Notes under the pieces: model-generated
What the model saw: only the letters and a program-made list of their open reading frames with translations
Databases searched by the model: none
Told to the model about the DNA's origin: nothing
Translations under genes and position numbers: made by a program
NCBI GenBank assembly: GCA_963795835.1
Contig: CAWCJC010000009.1
Coordinates: 372,001-436,000 of the forward strand
DNA length: 64,000 nucleotides
Reading direction: 5' to 3'
Source: JALYXI01 sp963795835
Lineage (GTDB): Bacteria > Acidobacteriota > Terriglobia > Bryobacterales > Bryobacteraceae
Shown: one piece after another, positions 17,331 to 27,180 of the stretch
How positions within the stretch are numbered: the stretch's first letter is position 1
Layout: each line of letters opens with the position of its first letter

Positions 17331-18151
17331 ATCGGCGCCATGAACAGACGAAATCGCTCCCGCGGTTCAAATCCCGCTGCCACCCATGTCTTCAGGCCTT
17401 GTGGACTCGATACCGCGAACAGAGGGCGCCCGCGCTCGGCCTGGGCGGCCGCGTAGCGGGTGATGTAAGCTCCAAAGCCGTGCCTGCGATGTTCCGGCAA
17501 CGTCGCACCCCATGCGCAAAACGTGAAGTGAAGCGCGGGAAAAGTTACAACCGCAGAAACAGCTTCGCCCGCCACACGGCCGATCCATCCATGAGCCTCG
17601 GCCTGAAATGCCGGGCTGCCCAATAAGGGTGAGACCCACTCGACCGGTATATTCCAGCTTGCGGAGTTAATCGCCGCAATCAGAGCCCATTCGCCCTCGG
17701 ATTCCGCCCGTTCCACTGAAAACGGCGGTTCGTCGAAAGCCGCCAGCAACTCCGCCGAAATGGCGCGCCCCTCCATGGCAAGTTGGAAACCTCGATCTCG
17801 CAGAGCCGATTCCACCTCTGCCTGCAGCCCGGGCGCGATCCAATCATCGGGGGCGACTAAAATCCACGGCAAATTGCGCTTCCTGTAAAAGTCCAAAGCG
17901 CGCTCAATCCGCGCATGCAGAGCCGAAACCCTGCGCACGGGCTCGGAAAGAAAGCCGAGGTTCAACCCGGCCCAGGACGTTCCACAGGACGTGGCGTAAA
18001 TTCCCTCCAAATCCTGAGCCTCGCCCCCGGGGGCACAGCGCGCGTAGAATTTCTGAGATTCCAGATAAACGGTATTCGAATCCGTCCAGCCTCGCCGGTA
18101 AAACGGCAGGCAGAAGACCTCCTCCCAATGCGCGAGCTCGCTCCGTGACAT
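17327..18151 (-). CDS. GNAT-family N-acetyltransferase-like protein
   Basis: A 274-residue protein whose C-terminal half fits the GNAT fold: GWIGRVAGEAVSAVVTFPALHFTFCAWGATLPEHRRHGFGAYITRYAAAQAERG contains beta4, the acetyl-CoA loop (RRHGFG, in place of R/QxxGxG/A) and the following helix, and the end has AAGFEPRERFRLFM. The N-terminal half (about 1-140) is less clear and may be a second, degenerate GNAT domain. The acetylated target is unknown. It stands alone, convergent with the coaX run and divergent from the PPC-repeat gene. Confidence 0.7.
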   Translation of the reverse strand: MSRSELAHWEEVFCLPFYRRGWTDSNTVYLESQKFYARCAPGGEAQDLEGIYATSCGTSWAGLNLGFLSEPVRRVSALHARIERALDFYRKRNLPWILVAPDDWIAPGLQAEVESALRDRGFQLAMEGRAISAELLAAFDEPPFSVERAESEGEWALIAAINSASWNIPVEWVSPLLGSPAFQAEAHGWIGRVAGEAVSAVVTFPALHFTFCAWGATLPEHRRHGFGAYITRYAAAQAERGRPLFAVSSPQGLKTWVAAGFEPRERFRLFMAPI

Positions 18152-18220
18152 CGTGTGGTGCCTACTTAGATCACTGTACCCCTGACCAGAGCGCCATTCG
18201 TTAAACTAGATGCAACCCTG

Positions 18221-20347
18221 GTGAAGTGTATCCTCTTCATTCTTTTCAGTCTGCCTGCTAGTTGGCCAGAACTGTGTGCCGCCCGCGCCTCTGAATCCGA
18301 ATGATTTGCAGTCCGGGGAACTCACCGAACAAAGTTGTCAGCTCTCCGATTCCTCCAAAGTCTCCGCTTACCGTCTAATCGTTCCCGTTAGGGGCACGCT
18401 TCAGCTCACGCCTAAGGGGACGGGATTTACGCCGGCTCTGATGATTCAGGACCAGAATGGCCGGAAGGTGGAAGCAGGCGCTGTCATTCAGCGCTACATC
18501 GAGGCTGGTACGTATACAGTCCTGGTCAATGCCGTTTCCCTGGGCAAATTTACGCTCGCCAGCACTTTCACGCCTGAAGCTAATGTTCTCTGCACCAACT
18601 TCGGCCGCGTGGGCGCTGGGCAGAGCGTCTCAGGTACGCTGGCGGCCAGCAGTTGTAAACTGCCCGACGGCAGCTTGTTCGAAGGCTGGCAGGTGACCGT
18701 CTACGGCGCGGGAACACTGACGATTGGCATGCATTCCACCGCGCTCGATTCTTTCTTGATCTCTGCGGAACGATACCGCCAATGTCCTCGCCACAGACGA
18801 CAACAGCGGCGGCGGAACGGACGCGCAAATTTCAATTCCTGTGACCCGTGGATCAACTTACACGATTCTCGCTTCCACCGCCACACCGACTTCCAAAGGT
18901 GGGGCCTACCAAATCTCCACATCCTATGTCCCTGACGACCAGGAAACCTGCCGCCCCATCCGGACCCTCACGGATTCCCTCCAACTGAACGGCAGTGTTT
19001 CCGCGGCAAGCTGTGACTTCAATCTCCCCGACCGTCAGGATTCCTCTCTCTTTAACATTTACGGCATTCATGCCGCGTCCGACGGCGTCGTTCAGATCAC
19101 CGTTCCCACCTCGACATTTACACCTTTACTGCTTCTGCTGGATTTAAACGGCAATCCCATTGTCGAAGACTCGCAGAGCGGCGGCGTTAATATTCCCTTT
19201 ATCAAGCAGTCCCTGAGAGCGGGCGATTATTGGGTGCTGGTTTTCAATGAAGACTCGTTTGAGGGTGATTACTCGCTGCAATATAACTTCACCGCCGGCC
19301 CCGCCCAGCCCTGCTCCGTTCAGAATCTTTCCACGGATCAAGCGGCGACGGGTACTTTGAGCGGGGATGTCAGCTGCCGCAAATCCGAACTGCTGTCCGA
19401 TACCTACCGCTTAGTGCTCGACTCCTCCGCAACACTCGACCTGCAGCTTTCCTCGGCGGACTTCTCCACCTTCATCGAATTACGCGACGCCAGAGATAAT
19501 CTGCTTACTTATGGCGATCAAACCGCCGCAGGGTCAAGCGCTCACCTCAATGCCACGCTCCCTGCTGGAACCTATACCGTAGTCGCGGCCAGCGTCGATC
19601 TTCCAGGTAATTACAGTCTGAACGCGCAAGTCGCGCCAAAGTTGATTCCACCCTGTACAGCAATCCAGAATTTGCAAGTGAATACAGGTTTCATCGGAAG
19701 CTTCACGACCGGCAATAACTGCTTGGGAGTGGCGGGAGAGGTGGTGGACTACTACAAGTTCACCACTACCGCGGACGGCACCGCCGCCCTGGTAATGACT
19801 TCGGGCGATGTAGACAGCGAACTAACGCTGACCGACTCCGCGGGAAAGATCCTGCGGGTGGACGATAACAGCTATGGACTCAACGACGCGCTGATTGTTC
19901 AGATTCTCAAAGCCGGCACGTACAAAGTGGAAGCGCGGGGCAAGGACATCGCCGCTTTGGGCCGGTATCGGCTCGACCTCCTTTGGACGCCGAACTGCGA
20001 AGCCGCCCTTTTGTTCTGCGGCAGCTCTGAACCTGGGCGCGGCAAACGATGCCTTTTTGACCTACACGGCTTGCCAATATTACGACAACACTTTCGCCGA
20101 TATCTATCAATTTCAAGTCACGGATTCCACGAAACCCGTTCTCATTACCGCCTCTTCGCAAAAATTTGACACGTTCTTGGTACTGACTGACGCAAAGGGC
20201 GACGTACTCGGAACAGATGACAACTCTGCCGGTGGCACAGACGCAGCGTTAAGCGTGACTCTTGACCCAGGCACCTATTTCGTCGCGGTGAAACCGGCTG
20301 ATATTCTCAACCAATCCGGCCCGTACCGCATAACAATCTCTCAGTGA
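18221..20347 (+). CDS. Secreted multi-repeat PPC-like protein (three +1 frameshifts)
   Basis: A large extracellular protein made of about six tandem beta-sandwich repeats of roughly 110-120 residues, resembling bacterial pre-peptidase C-terminal (PPC) domains. Each repeat starts with a Cys, has a second Cys about 20-25 residues later (for example C..SVSGTLAASSC, C..ATGTLSGDVSC, C..FIGSFTTGNNC) and ends with aGtYxvxv and YxLxxxf. The frame breaks three times, each by one extra base: near 18261-18265 (joining signal peptide VKCILFILFSLPAS to GQNCVPPAP), near 18759-18763 (FLI to LRND) and near 20010-20013 in a T run (NCEAAL to CSAAALNLG). The start is GTG 18221. No catalytic domain is visible, so it may be an adhesin or matrix protein. 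Confidence 0.72.
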
Positions 20348-20490
20348 ATTCAAATACTAGTGCGCGGATAAATTTTTTGTAACCAAACATTATTTAATTA
20401 GTCTATAGTACTAGAGGGACATTTCCCGAGGAGTTTGGTACAAGTTGGTCCCGCTCCGCAGATCTCGATTTGCGTGGAATTGGCGGGCCG

Positions 20491-20530
20491 GCCGGCAGAC
20501 GCACTCCTCCGAGCGTCTGCCGGCTTTTTT
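20491..20530 (+). terminator. Rho-independent terminator
   Basis: A perfect 12-bp stem (GCCGGCAGACGC with GCGTCTGCCGGC), a 10-base loop, then six T. It sits 144 bases after the PPC-repeat gene. The AT-rich stretch 20360-20410 and an AGGAG between gene and terminator could hide a very short transcript, but I found no convincing ORF or known RNA there. Confidence 0.85.
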
Positions 20531-21495
20531 ATGCCCTTCGCGGCCTGGTAGCGTAAAACAGCAGTTTTCCTGGCATCACACGCAGGCATCTTTCTGCCCA
20601 CCCGCTTGAAATCGCAGCCCGGAACAATCCCGCCGCGCGCTGCTGACTGCGCAGCAGACCTGCTGCTTTTCTCGCATATTCCTCAATCGACGCCCCTCGC
20701 GCGGCGCCCTCGCCTGCTAACATCCCCGTCGCAATGGCACCCAGCATTCCGGAACCGGTAAATGGATCGATGAACGCAGCCGAGTCTCCCGCTACATAAC
20801 AGTTCTTAGGAGCTGCCGCTTTACCAAAAACCAACGGTCCCGCGCAAAGCCATTCCATCTCGCGGTTCAATGGGGCCAAGCGCTCACGCAAACTTTGGTT
20901 CTGCAGGCACAACGAGTCCAGGGCAAAGCCGCACTCTCGCAACATCCGTTCCGGGGCGACTCCGCAAACATTTGTTTTGCCGCCCTCTACCGCATTCACC
21001 CCGACATAAGCGCCGTTAAAGAAATAGAGCCCCATTACGTCGTCGGCCGGTCCGCTGAAGTGGGCCTTGAATCCAAACAGCCGGTCACCTCGGGGTGCTT
21101 CCGACATTGCGGCCACCGGCGAGCACATCGGACTTTCCGGGTACCGCCTGCTCTCTTCGTACCAGCGCCCCGCGGTCTTGCGCGGTTTGCAGCAGAATGC
21201 GGTCCATGGAGAACCTGCTTAGCCCACGAGCTGGTTCGGATAGCTTCCACGATTTTGTCTGCTTTCCAATAGTGAGCCGGACGCGGCGCAAAGTAGACGG
21301 ATGCTCGCGCTCACAAGCTGCCCAGACACCCAACCGGTCCAGCAGGCCCGCCACTTCCGGGGAGAGAAATTCGCCGCAGACCTTGTGCCGAGGAAATCGC
21401 GATTTTTCAAAAAGTACAACTTCCGCCCCTTCCTGGATCGCGCTAAGGGCCGCGCTGCTCCCGGCCGGACCGGCCCCGATTACGCGAACTATCAT
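20529..21495 (-). CDS. FAD-dependent oxidoreductase, geranylgeranyl reductase/halogenase-like (frameshifted)
   Basis: A flavoprotein of the p-hydroxybenzoate hydroxylase-like superfamily. The N-terminal part has the dinucleotide fold VIGAGPAGSSAALSA, FEKSRFPRHKVCGEFLSP (typical of geranylgeranyl reductase and tryptophan halogenase-like proteins) and SRFSMDRILL. The frame stops after GGRNVGSTPR. One base fewer around 21090-21110 continues into PRGDRLFGFKAHFSG, and then NCYVAGDSAAFIDPFTGSGM, the second FAD motif (GDSAAFxxPFTGxG). The repaired product is about 320 residues. The ATG at 21495 follows directly on the TPR gene stop (TAGATG), so it is the last gene of the fabF-SCO1-TPR run. Substrate unknown; lipid saturation or quinone chemistry is possible. 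Confidence 0.78.
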
Positions 21496-23111
21496 CTATC
21501 GAACAGATGCGGTGGAAACAGCAGCGATTCCTCTTGTCGCCCTGGGATCTCCGGGAGTTTGCTCCAAAGCTTCCTTCCAGGCTGCGCGGGCCGTATCCGT
21601 TTTCCCTGCCTCATTGGCGCGCTTTCCTAACGCATCGAGCACGGGTCGTGGATAGGAAGGCGGCTCAGTGTACCGGAGAGCCCGTTCCTGGGCGCCAGCT
21701 TCCGCCATCAGCTTCAGCCCCTTCTCGGTGCGATTTTCCGCAAGGGCCACTTGTCCCCGCAACTCTACCTCGGCAACTTTCAGCGGAGGTGGCACGGGCT
21801 TTTGAGTCTTTGCCTGGAAATCCTTGAGAGCCTCCGACATCAGCTTACTTTCCGCCTGTGCTTGCGCGGCATTCCCCTGATTGGCATGAGCAAGCCCCAT
21901 AGCCCAATGCCGCCAAGCTTGTTCGCGCGGCTTTGCGATGATAGGCAGCGTTGTGCCATCCAGAATCTCGTCCCATTTCTCGAACGTCACCAGCGTGCGC
22001 ATCAAACCGAACCACCCCATCCGATAAGCCGTGTAGTTGTCGTCCAGGTCGGCTGCTTGTCGCGGATTTTCTTTGAACGCCATCAGCCCGCGGCTCTCCG
22101 CCATTGCTTTCTCGTATTGCCCTTCGAACCCGTACGTGGTGATCAGAAACTCCACATTGTGCGCGTGATGATAATTTCCATAAAGCGCGTCGGCCTTCAT
22201 ATATCCCAGTTCGTTGGCTTCCGCGTCCTGGAAACTTTTCTCCGCTTCCGTCCAGCGCCCCGTCTGTGCCCAAATATGTCCTGGCATGTGCAGCGCGTGC
22301 GGGATATTTGTCACCAACTGGGGATACCGCTCGCAGCTGGCCCAAGCCTCCGTGGCGAAACTGGCGCCTTCCCACCCGTGAATAATGTAATGATGCACGC
22401 CGGCGTGGTTGGGATATTTAACGGCCAAGTCGGCGCAGCAGCTCCACGGCTTCCATGGTGCCCTCACGGGGAGTCCGGTCCGGCAGCGTATAGCCGCGCA
22501 TCAGGTGCAGCGCCAGATACGTGCCCGCCTCCACCTCGTCGGGATTGCGCGCCAGCACCGCACGAAGCCCGCTGATGTAAGCCGCGTTCCCATCTTTCTC
22601 CAATCTGCGGCCGGAGATGGATGCGATATACAACTTCTCCAGCGGTGTCGCTTTGCCGTCAACTTCACTCAGCTTCACAGCTTTTTCCGCGGCGTTCCGC
22701 GCGCGTAGAGGTCCACCCGTCAGCGCTTTCTTGGCCTCCGGTGTGGCTGGCGGAGCATCGCGCTCCAACTGATGCCGGGGCCGGTAATCTCCGGCGGCCA
22801 CCATCGCGACACCCCACCAGGGCATCGGCGCTTCAGGATCGAGGGCGGCCGCTTGCAGAAAACTGCGCTCCGCTTCCACCGCCCAAAACGAATGCATTTG
22901 CGCCACTCCCTGGTCGAAAAATTTCTGCGCCTCGGGGTTGCTGGTGGTGATCGCGAAGTGAATGTCCCCCTGCCCGGTCATCAAATGTGCCGGGTAGCGC
23001 GGGAGCAATGCTTCCGGGCGGGGGCGAGCACATGTCCTTTTCTTTCGGAGCATCCGCCGCACTCAGCGCGGCCGCCGTTACCAAACACAGCAAAGCTTGC
23101 AATCGTCTCAT
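21496..23111 (-). CDS. Exported tetratricopeptide-repeat protein (two +1 frameshifts)
   Basis: A secreted helical-repeat protein. From ATG 23111 it has a signal peptide (MRRLQALLCLVTAAALSAAD). One extra base in the C-rich stretch 23015-23026 must be skipped to pass from CSPPP to EALLPRYPAHLMTGQGD. Typical family features then follow: FDQGVAQMHSFWAVEAERSF, ALDPEAPMPWWGVAMV and HLMRGYTLPD. A second extra base near 22427-22433 separates EAVELLRRL from AVKYPNHAGVHHYIIHG. The C-terminal half has TPR-like helices (HNVEFLITTYGFEGQYEKAMAESR). Similar exported proteins are common in Acidobacteriota, function unknown. It overlaps the SCO1 gene (ATGA at 23108-23111). Confidence 0.75.
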
Positions 23112-23944
23112 TTGCCCTCCAACTCAGCCGCTATTAAATCGCCCAATTGCGATACCGCATAACCCGGACCATCCACAATGCCCGCCAGTCTCCCGCCGCG
23201 CCCAATCACCAAGGTCTCGCTGGTATGCGTCATCGAGCCTTCCTCGGCGAAATACAACATGCCGAACTCCTTCGCCACCGCTTCCACCTCCGGAACGGAG
23301 CCCGTCAGAAAGTGCCAGCTGGACACGTCCGCATTCCAGAGTTTAGCGTACCGGGCCAGCACATCCGGAGTGTCGAACAACGGATCAATTGTAATCGAGA
23401 GAAGCGTGACGCGGTTTCCAAAGCGCCGCTGCAGGCGCCGGAAGTTTGCCGAAAGCCGGGGACAAACATCGGGCATGGGGCATCGCGTGTAGATAAAATC
23501 GATTGCCACAACCTGGTCCCGGAAACTGGCCAGCGAAACTTTGGCACCGGCTTGATTGGTGAGAGAGAAGTCCGGAACCGCCGATCCCAGGACCGGGCGC
23601 GGAGGCTGGGCGGACAGATATTCAGCCGCGGGCGCAAGCTTTTGAATTCCCGACACCACCGATCCGCGCTTCGAAACAGCGAGCTGAAACCGGATGCGCG
23701 TTCCCGGCTCCAGCCCGGCCAGGGGCTCGCCTTTACGCGCCGCGAACTCCATGGTCATCGCCGGCATGAAGCCCTGAATGTCGCGGTGCGAGATCAGCAC
23801 CGCACGCGACACCGGGTTGACGCGCAACACCATGCCATCCGCGCGGTAGTGGCGCGCACAGCCAGTGAGCAGGAAAGCGCTACAGCTTGCGAAGAACCAT
23901 CGCGCTATTCTTGCTGCCGAACGCGATGCAGTTGGCAAGCGCAT
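23108..23944 (-). CDS. Lipoprotein fusing CusF-like copper-binding and SCO1/SenC domains
   Basis: From ATG 23944 the protein starts with a lipoprotein signal (ARWFFASCSAFLLTGC). Residues about 36-95 resemble the CusF/copper-binding domain (GMVLRVNP..RAVLISHRDIQGFMPAMTMEF). A thioredoxin-fold SCO1/SenC domain follows: GSAVPDFSLTNQAGAKVSLASF, IDFIYTRCPMPDVCPRLS (metal Cys pair) and GSMTHTSETLVI (metal His). SCO1 proteins deliver copper or electrons to the CuA site of cytochrome oxidase. The start overlaps the fabF end by 65 bases; no canonical start was seen in frame after the fabF stop. First of an SCO1-TPR-FAD run. Confidence 0.87.
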   Translation of the reverse strand: MRLPTASRSAARIARWFFASCSAFLLTGCARHYRADGMVLRVNPVSRAVLISHRDIQGFMPAMTMEFAARKGEPLAGLEPGTRIRFQLAVSKRGSVVSGIQKLAPAAEYLSAQPPRPVLGSAVPDFSLTNQAGAKVSLASFRDQVVAIDFIYTRCPMPDVCPRLSANFRRLQRRFGNRVTLLSITIDPLFDTPDVLARYAKLWNADVSSWHFLTGSVPEVEAVAKEFGMLYFAEEGSMTHTSETLVIGRGGRLAGIVDGPGYAVSQLGDLIAAELEGK

Positions 23945-25127
23945 ATTCAAAGTCCAGTTTGCGTGCGGTATTGGGAATATAGTCCAGATCGCATTCCGGG
24001 TCCGCATCTTCAAGATTCAATGTAGGCGGCGCGATTCCGTCCCGCATTCCGAGCAGCGTCGACGCGATTCCTGCGGCGCCGCAAGCCCCTTGCGGATGTC
24101 CAATCAGGCTTTTCAGCGAAGACCCGGGCACCTTTCCCGCATGACTGTTGAACGCCAGCTTCATCGCCCGTGTTTCGATCTTATCGTTGAGCTCCGTCGC
24201 GGTCCCGTGGTAGTTGATGTAGCCGATCTGCTCGGGCCCGATCCCCGCTTCTTCAATTGCCAACCCGATTGTACGCGCAGGCTCTTCTCCGCATTCTTCA
24301 AGCCGCACGCGATGGAACGCCTCGCAGGTAGAGCCATACCCTACGATCTCTCCGTAAATATGCGCTCCCCGGTCTCTGGCATTTTGCAGCTCTTCGAGCA
24401 CGAAAAACCACGCGCCCTCCGCCAGAACGAATCCATCGCGGTCTCGGGAAAACGGACGCGAGGCGCGCTCCGGCTCACTGTTCCAACTGGTCGTCATGAT
24501 CCGCATAAGCTGGAACCCGCGGAGGATCAGCGGCGCGATCGGCGCGTCCACGCCTCCCGCCAGAAACATCTTAAGCACGCCGGCTTGAATATTTCGATAC
24601 GCGTAGCCGATGGCATCGGTCGAAGAAGTACAGCCGGTGGATACGATATGGCTCATCCCGCGGAATCCGAAGCGCATAGAAATCTCGCTGGAAAGCGTTC
24701 CAATGGTTCCAGTGGGAACTGTATAGACGCTGCACTGTTTGATCAGGCCCTCGTAATAGAGACGGTATTGTTCCTCGGAGAACTCCATGCTGCCGCCCCC
24801 GGACCCGACAAGAACCCCTACTTCGCGCAACTGATCCTTCGACATATCGCGCCAATTGACCCCGGCATCCGCAAGGCACTCCGCCGCAGCTGTAGCTCCT
24901 AAAGGCACCACGCGCGAAACATGGGGACGGTCCTTCGGTTCCACCCACACGGTTTCATCGAAATCCTTTACTTCCCCTGCAACCTGAACCAGATGTTCCG
25001 AGGGATCGAAACGAGTAATCCGGCCGACACCGCTCTTACCTTGCTTGGTTGCTTCCCAGAAATTTTCTCTCCCGATTCCGTTCGGGCTAACCGCCCCGAT
25101 CCCAGTAACCACGACGCGGTGTTTCAT
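23880..25127 (-). CDS. fabF: Beta-ketoacyl-[acyl-carrier-protein] synthase family (FabF-like)
   Basis: A condensing enzyme of type II fatty acid synthesis (KAS II type). The 415-residue protein from ATG 25127 (MKHRVVVTGIGAVSPNG) has the catalytic triad: Cys166 in VSTGCTSSTDAIG, His307 in NYHGTATELND, and His344 in SSLKSLIGHPQGACGAAG. The active-site Cys context GCTSST differs from the usual ACAT/S of housekeeping FabF. A longer in-frame ATG at 25175 would overlap the divergent membrane-protein gene. There is no ACP or fabG nearby, so this may be a second, specialised synthase rather than the housekeeping one. Confidence 0.88.
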   Translation of the reverse strand: MKHRVVVTGIGAVSPNGIGRENFWEATKQGKSGVGRITRFDPSEHLVQVAGEVKDFDETVWVEPKDRPHVSRVVPLGATAAAECLADAGVNWRDMSKDQLREVGVLVGSGGGSMEFSEEQYRLYYEGLIKQCSVYTVPTGTIGTLSSEISMRFGFRGMSHIVSTGCTSSTDAIGYAYRNIQAGVLKMFLAGGVDAPIAPLILRGFQLMRIMTTSWNSEPERASRPFSRDRDGFVLAEGAWFFVLEELQNARDRGAHIYGEIVGYGSTCEAFHRVRLEECGEEPARTIGLAIEEAGIGPEQIGYINYHGTATELNDKIETRAMKLAFNSHAGKVPGSSLKSLIGHPQGACGAAGIASTLLGMRDGIAPPTLNLEDADPECDLDYIPNTARKLDFEYALANCIAFGSKNSAMVLRKL

Positions 25128-25173
25128 CTTTGATGTTTTGCGTTTTTGCCTTTCGTCAGTATAGGCTAAACTC

Positions 25174-25665
25174 ATGTCCCGAGCCTCCGCTTACGTGCTG
25201 GCAGGGCTACAAGCCGGGATCGCGGGAGCACTAGGCCTACTGGTTTGGATGTCGCTGGCGGCGCGTTTCTTCGGAAAAAGTGTCTGGTGGCCGGCGAACC
25301 TGATTGCCAGCGCTTTTTACGGCGACGCTTCCCTGAAATTCGGATTTGCCAGGTACACGATCGTGGGCGCGGCGCTGATTTTGTTCTTTTATGGTGCAGT
25401 GGGAATCGTTTTCGGCCTGTTGTGGCGCGAACGGCTAAGCGGCGCGGGGACCCTTGCGGCTAGCTTGGTGGTCGCGGTGCTCGCGTACTATCTCCTATTC
25501 AAGACCGTATGGCATCACTACACTCCCGAAGGCGCGATCTACGCAGCGGACCGCCAGATCTTCCTGGGACACGTCTTTTTCGCGTTGTTTTTGGCACGCT
25601 ACCCGCGCTACCAACGCCAATTGGGAGAACGTATCCCGGAACCGGAAATTCGTACTCTGGCGTAA
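25174..25665 (+). CDS. Small polytopic membrane protein, unknown function
   Basis: A 163-residue protein with four hydrophobic helices: AYVLAGLQAGIAGALGLLVWMSL (about 6-28), YTIVGAALILFFYGAVGIVFGLLW, AGTLAASLVVAVLAYYLLF, and FLGHVFFALFLARYP. There is no signal peptidase site and no conserved catalytic residue that I recognise. Similar sequences appear as hypothetical membrane proteins in Acidobacteriota. It diverges from fabF with a very short intergenic space and is convergent with the aldehyde dehydrogenase. Confidence 0.7.
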   Translation: MSRASAYVLAGLQAGIAGALGLLVWMSLAARFFGKSVWWPANLIASAFYGDASLKFGFARYTIVGAALILFFYGAVGIVFGLLWRERLSGAGTLAASLVVAVLAYYLLFKTVWHHYTPEGAIYAADRQIFLGHVFFALFLARYPRYQRQLGERIPEPEIRTLA

Positions 25666-25686
25666 ATCCGGGCCAGACCTATCTCG

Positions 25687-27180
25687 TCAAATCCGGATAC
25701 AAACCGCCTTCTTTTGCGTATACAAATCGAGCACATCATGCCCCATCTCGCGTCCCCAACCGGACTGCTTATACCCTCCAAATGGGAGCGCCGCGTCGAA
25801 AATATTAAAGCAGTTTACCCACACCGTTCCCGCCTGAATCGCGTTCGCCAGCCGATGCGCTTTGCTCACGTCGCTTGTCCAAATTCCCGCCGCAAGCCCA
25901 TACATCGATTCGTTTGCGCGCGGCACCAGTTCCTCGAAATCGGTAAACGGCACTGCGGTCACCACGGGCCCAAAAATCTCCTCCTGCATCACCTTTGATT
26001 CATGCGCCATTCCCACCAACACCGTCGGCTGCACAAAATACCCATCCCCGCCGTGCTTTCCGCCGCCCGCCAGCGCCTTCGCTCCCTCGCTCTCGCCCAT
26101 CTCTAAATACCCGCACACGCGATCCAACTGTTCCTTCGAAACCAGCGGCCCCATTTCACTATTCGGATCCATTCCAGGCAACACGCGGATTTTCTTCGCG
26201 CGTTCCGCCACGCCCTCCACCACGCGGTCGAAGGCCTTTTTTTCCACATAGAGCCGTGAACCTGCGCAACAAACCTGCCCCTGATTGAAGAAGATCGCGC
26301 TAGCCGCGCCCGCGATCGCCTGCTCCATGTCGGCGTCCCCAAACACAACGTTTGGCGACTTCCCGCCCAGCTCCAGCGACACCTTTTTCAAGTTGCCTGA
26401 GGCCGCCTGCAATACCAGCTTGCCCACCTCAGTCGACCCGGTAAACGCTACCTTGTCCACATCATGATGGGCGGCCAACGCGGCCCCTGCCTCGCCATAG
26501 CCTGTAACGATATTCACAACGCCCGCGGGAAAGCCCGCTTCAAGAATCAATTCGCCCAAGCGCAGCGCCGTCAAGGGTGTCTGCTCTGCGGGCTTCAACA
26601 CCACCGTGCACCCGGTCGCTAACGCTGGGCCCATCTTCCACGCCGCCATCAACAACGGAAAATTCCAAGGAATGATCTGCCCCACCACGCCCACCGGCTC
26701 GCGGCGCGTGTAAGCCATGTATTGCGCACCTGGGGTATACGGTACAGAAAGCGGAATCGTGTTGCCCTCCAGCTTGGTCGCCCAGCCGGCCATATACCGG
26801 AACAACTCCGCCGCCAAGGGCACATCCGCCGCCCGAGCCACGGTCATGGGCTTGCCATTATCCAGCGCCTCCAGCTCGGCTAATTCGGCCAGGTTCTTAT
26901 CGACCAGATCCCCCAGCTTCCAGAGCAGCTTGCCTCGATCGGAAGGCGTCATGTGGCCCCATGCGCCTACAAAGGCCTTACGTGCCGCCTTCACCGCTAA
27001 ATCGATATCGGCCGCAGCGCCCTCCGCTACCTGCGCCATCACCTCGCCCGTCGCCGGGTTATGAACCGGAAACGTCTTACCGGAGACAGACTCCACCCAT
27101 CGGTCGGCGATCAACATCCGCTTCGGGTTCTCAAGAAAGCGCGCCACTTGGGGCGCCACTGCAAACTGCGTGGTCGGCAT
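25687..27180 (-). CDS. Aldehyde dehydrogenase family protein
   Basis: A 497-residue NAD(P)-dependent aldehyde dehydrogenase of the betaine/retinal aldehyde dehydrogenase type. Signatures are IPWNFPLLMAAWKMGPALA (cofactor entrance), FTGSTEVGKLV, LELGGKSPNVVF (general base Glu), FFNQGQVCCAGSRLYV (catalytic Cys), EEIFGPVVTAVPF and PFGGYKQSGWGREMG. All catalytic residues are present. Substrate is not determined by sequence; relatives oxidise aliphatic and aromatic aldehydes. It is a single gene with about 630 bases of non-coding DNA upstream. Confidence 0.93.
   Translation of the reverse strand: MPTTQFAVAPQVARFLENPKRMLIADRWVESVSGKTFPVHNPATGEVMAQVAEGAAADIDLAVKAARKAFVGAWGHMTPSDRGKLLWKLGDLVDKNLAELAELEALDNGKPMTVARAADVPLAAELFRYMAGWATKLEGNTIPLSVPYTPGAQYMAYTRREPVGVVGQIIPWNFPLLMAAWKMGPALATGCTVVLKPAEQTPLTALRLGELILEAGFPAGVVNIVTGYGEAGAALAAHHDVDKVAFTGSTEVGKLVLQAASGNLKKVSLELGGKSPNVVFGDADMEQAIAGAASAIFFNQGQVCCAGSRLYVEKKAFDRVVEGVAERAKKIRVLPGMDPNSEMGPLVSKEQLDRVCGYLEMGESEGAKALAGGGKHGGDGYFVQPTVLVGMAHESKVMQEEIFGPVVTAVPFTDFEELVPRANESMYGLAAGIWTSDVSKAHRLANAIQAGTVWVNCFNIFDAALPFGGYKQSGWGREMGHDVLDLYTQKKAVCIRI

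Noticed and set aside
18221..20347. Programmed ribosomal frameshifting in the PPC-repeat gene
   Set aside because: Three unrelated sites with no slippery heptamer plus pseudoknot pattern, one of them in the signal peptide; single-base gains explain it better.
23147..24902. Plus-strand ORFs of 292 and 345 codons across SCO1 and fabF
   Set aside because: Antisense to two genes with intact catalytic motifs; His/Arg-rich sequence with no domain.
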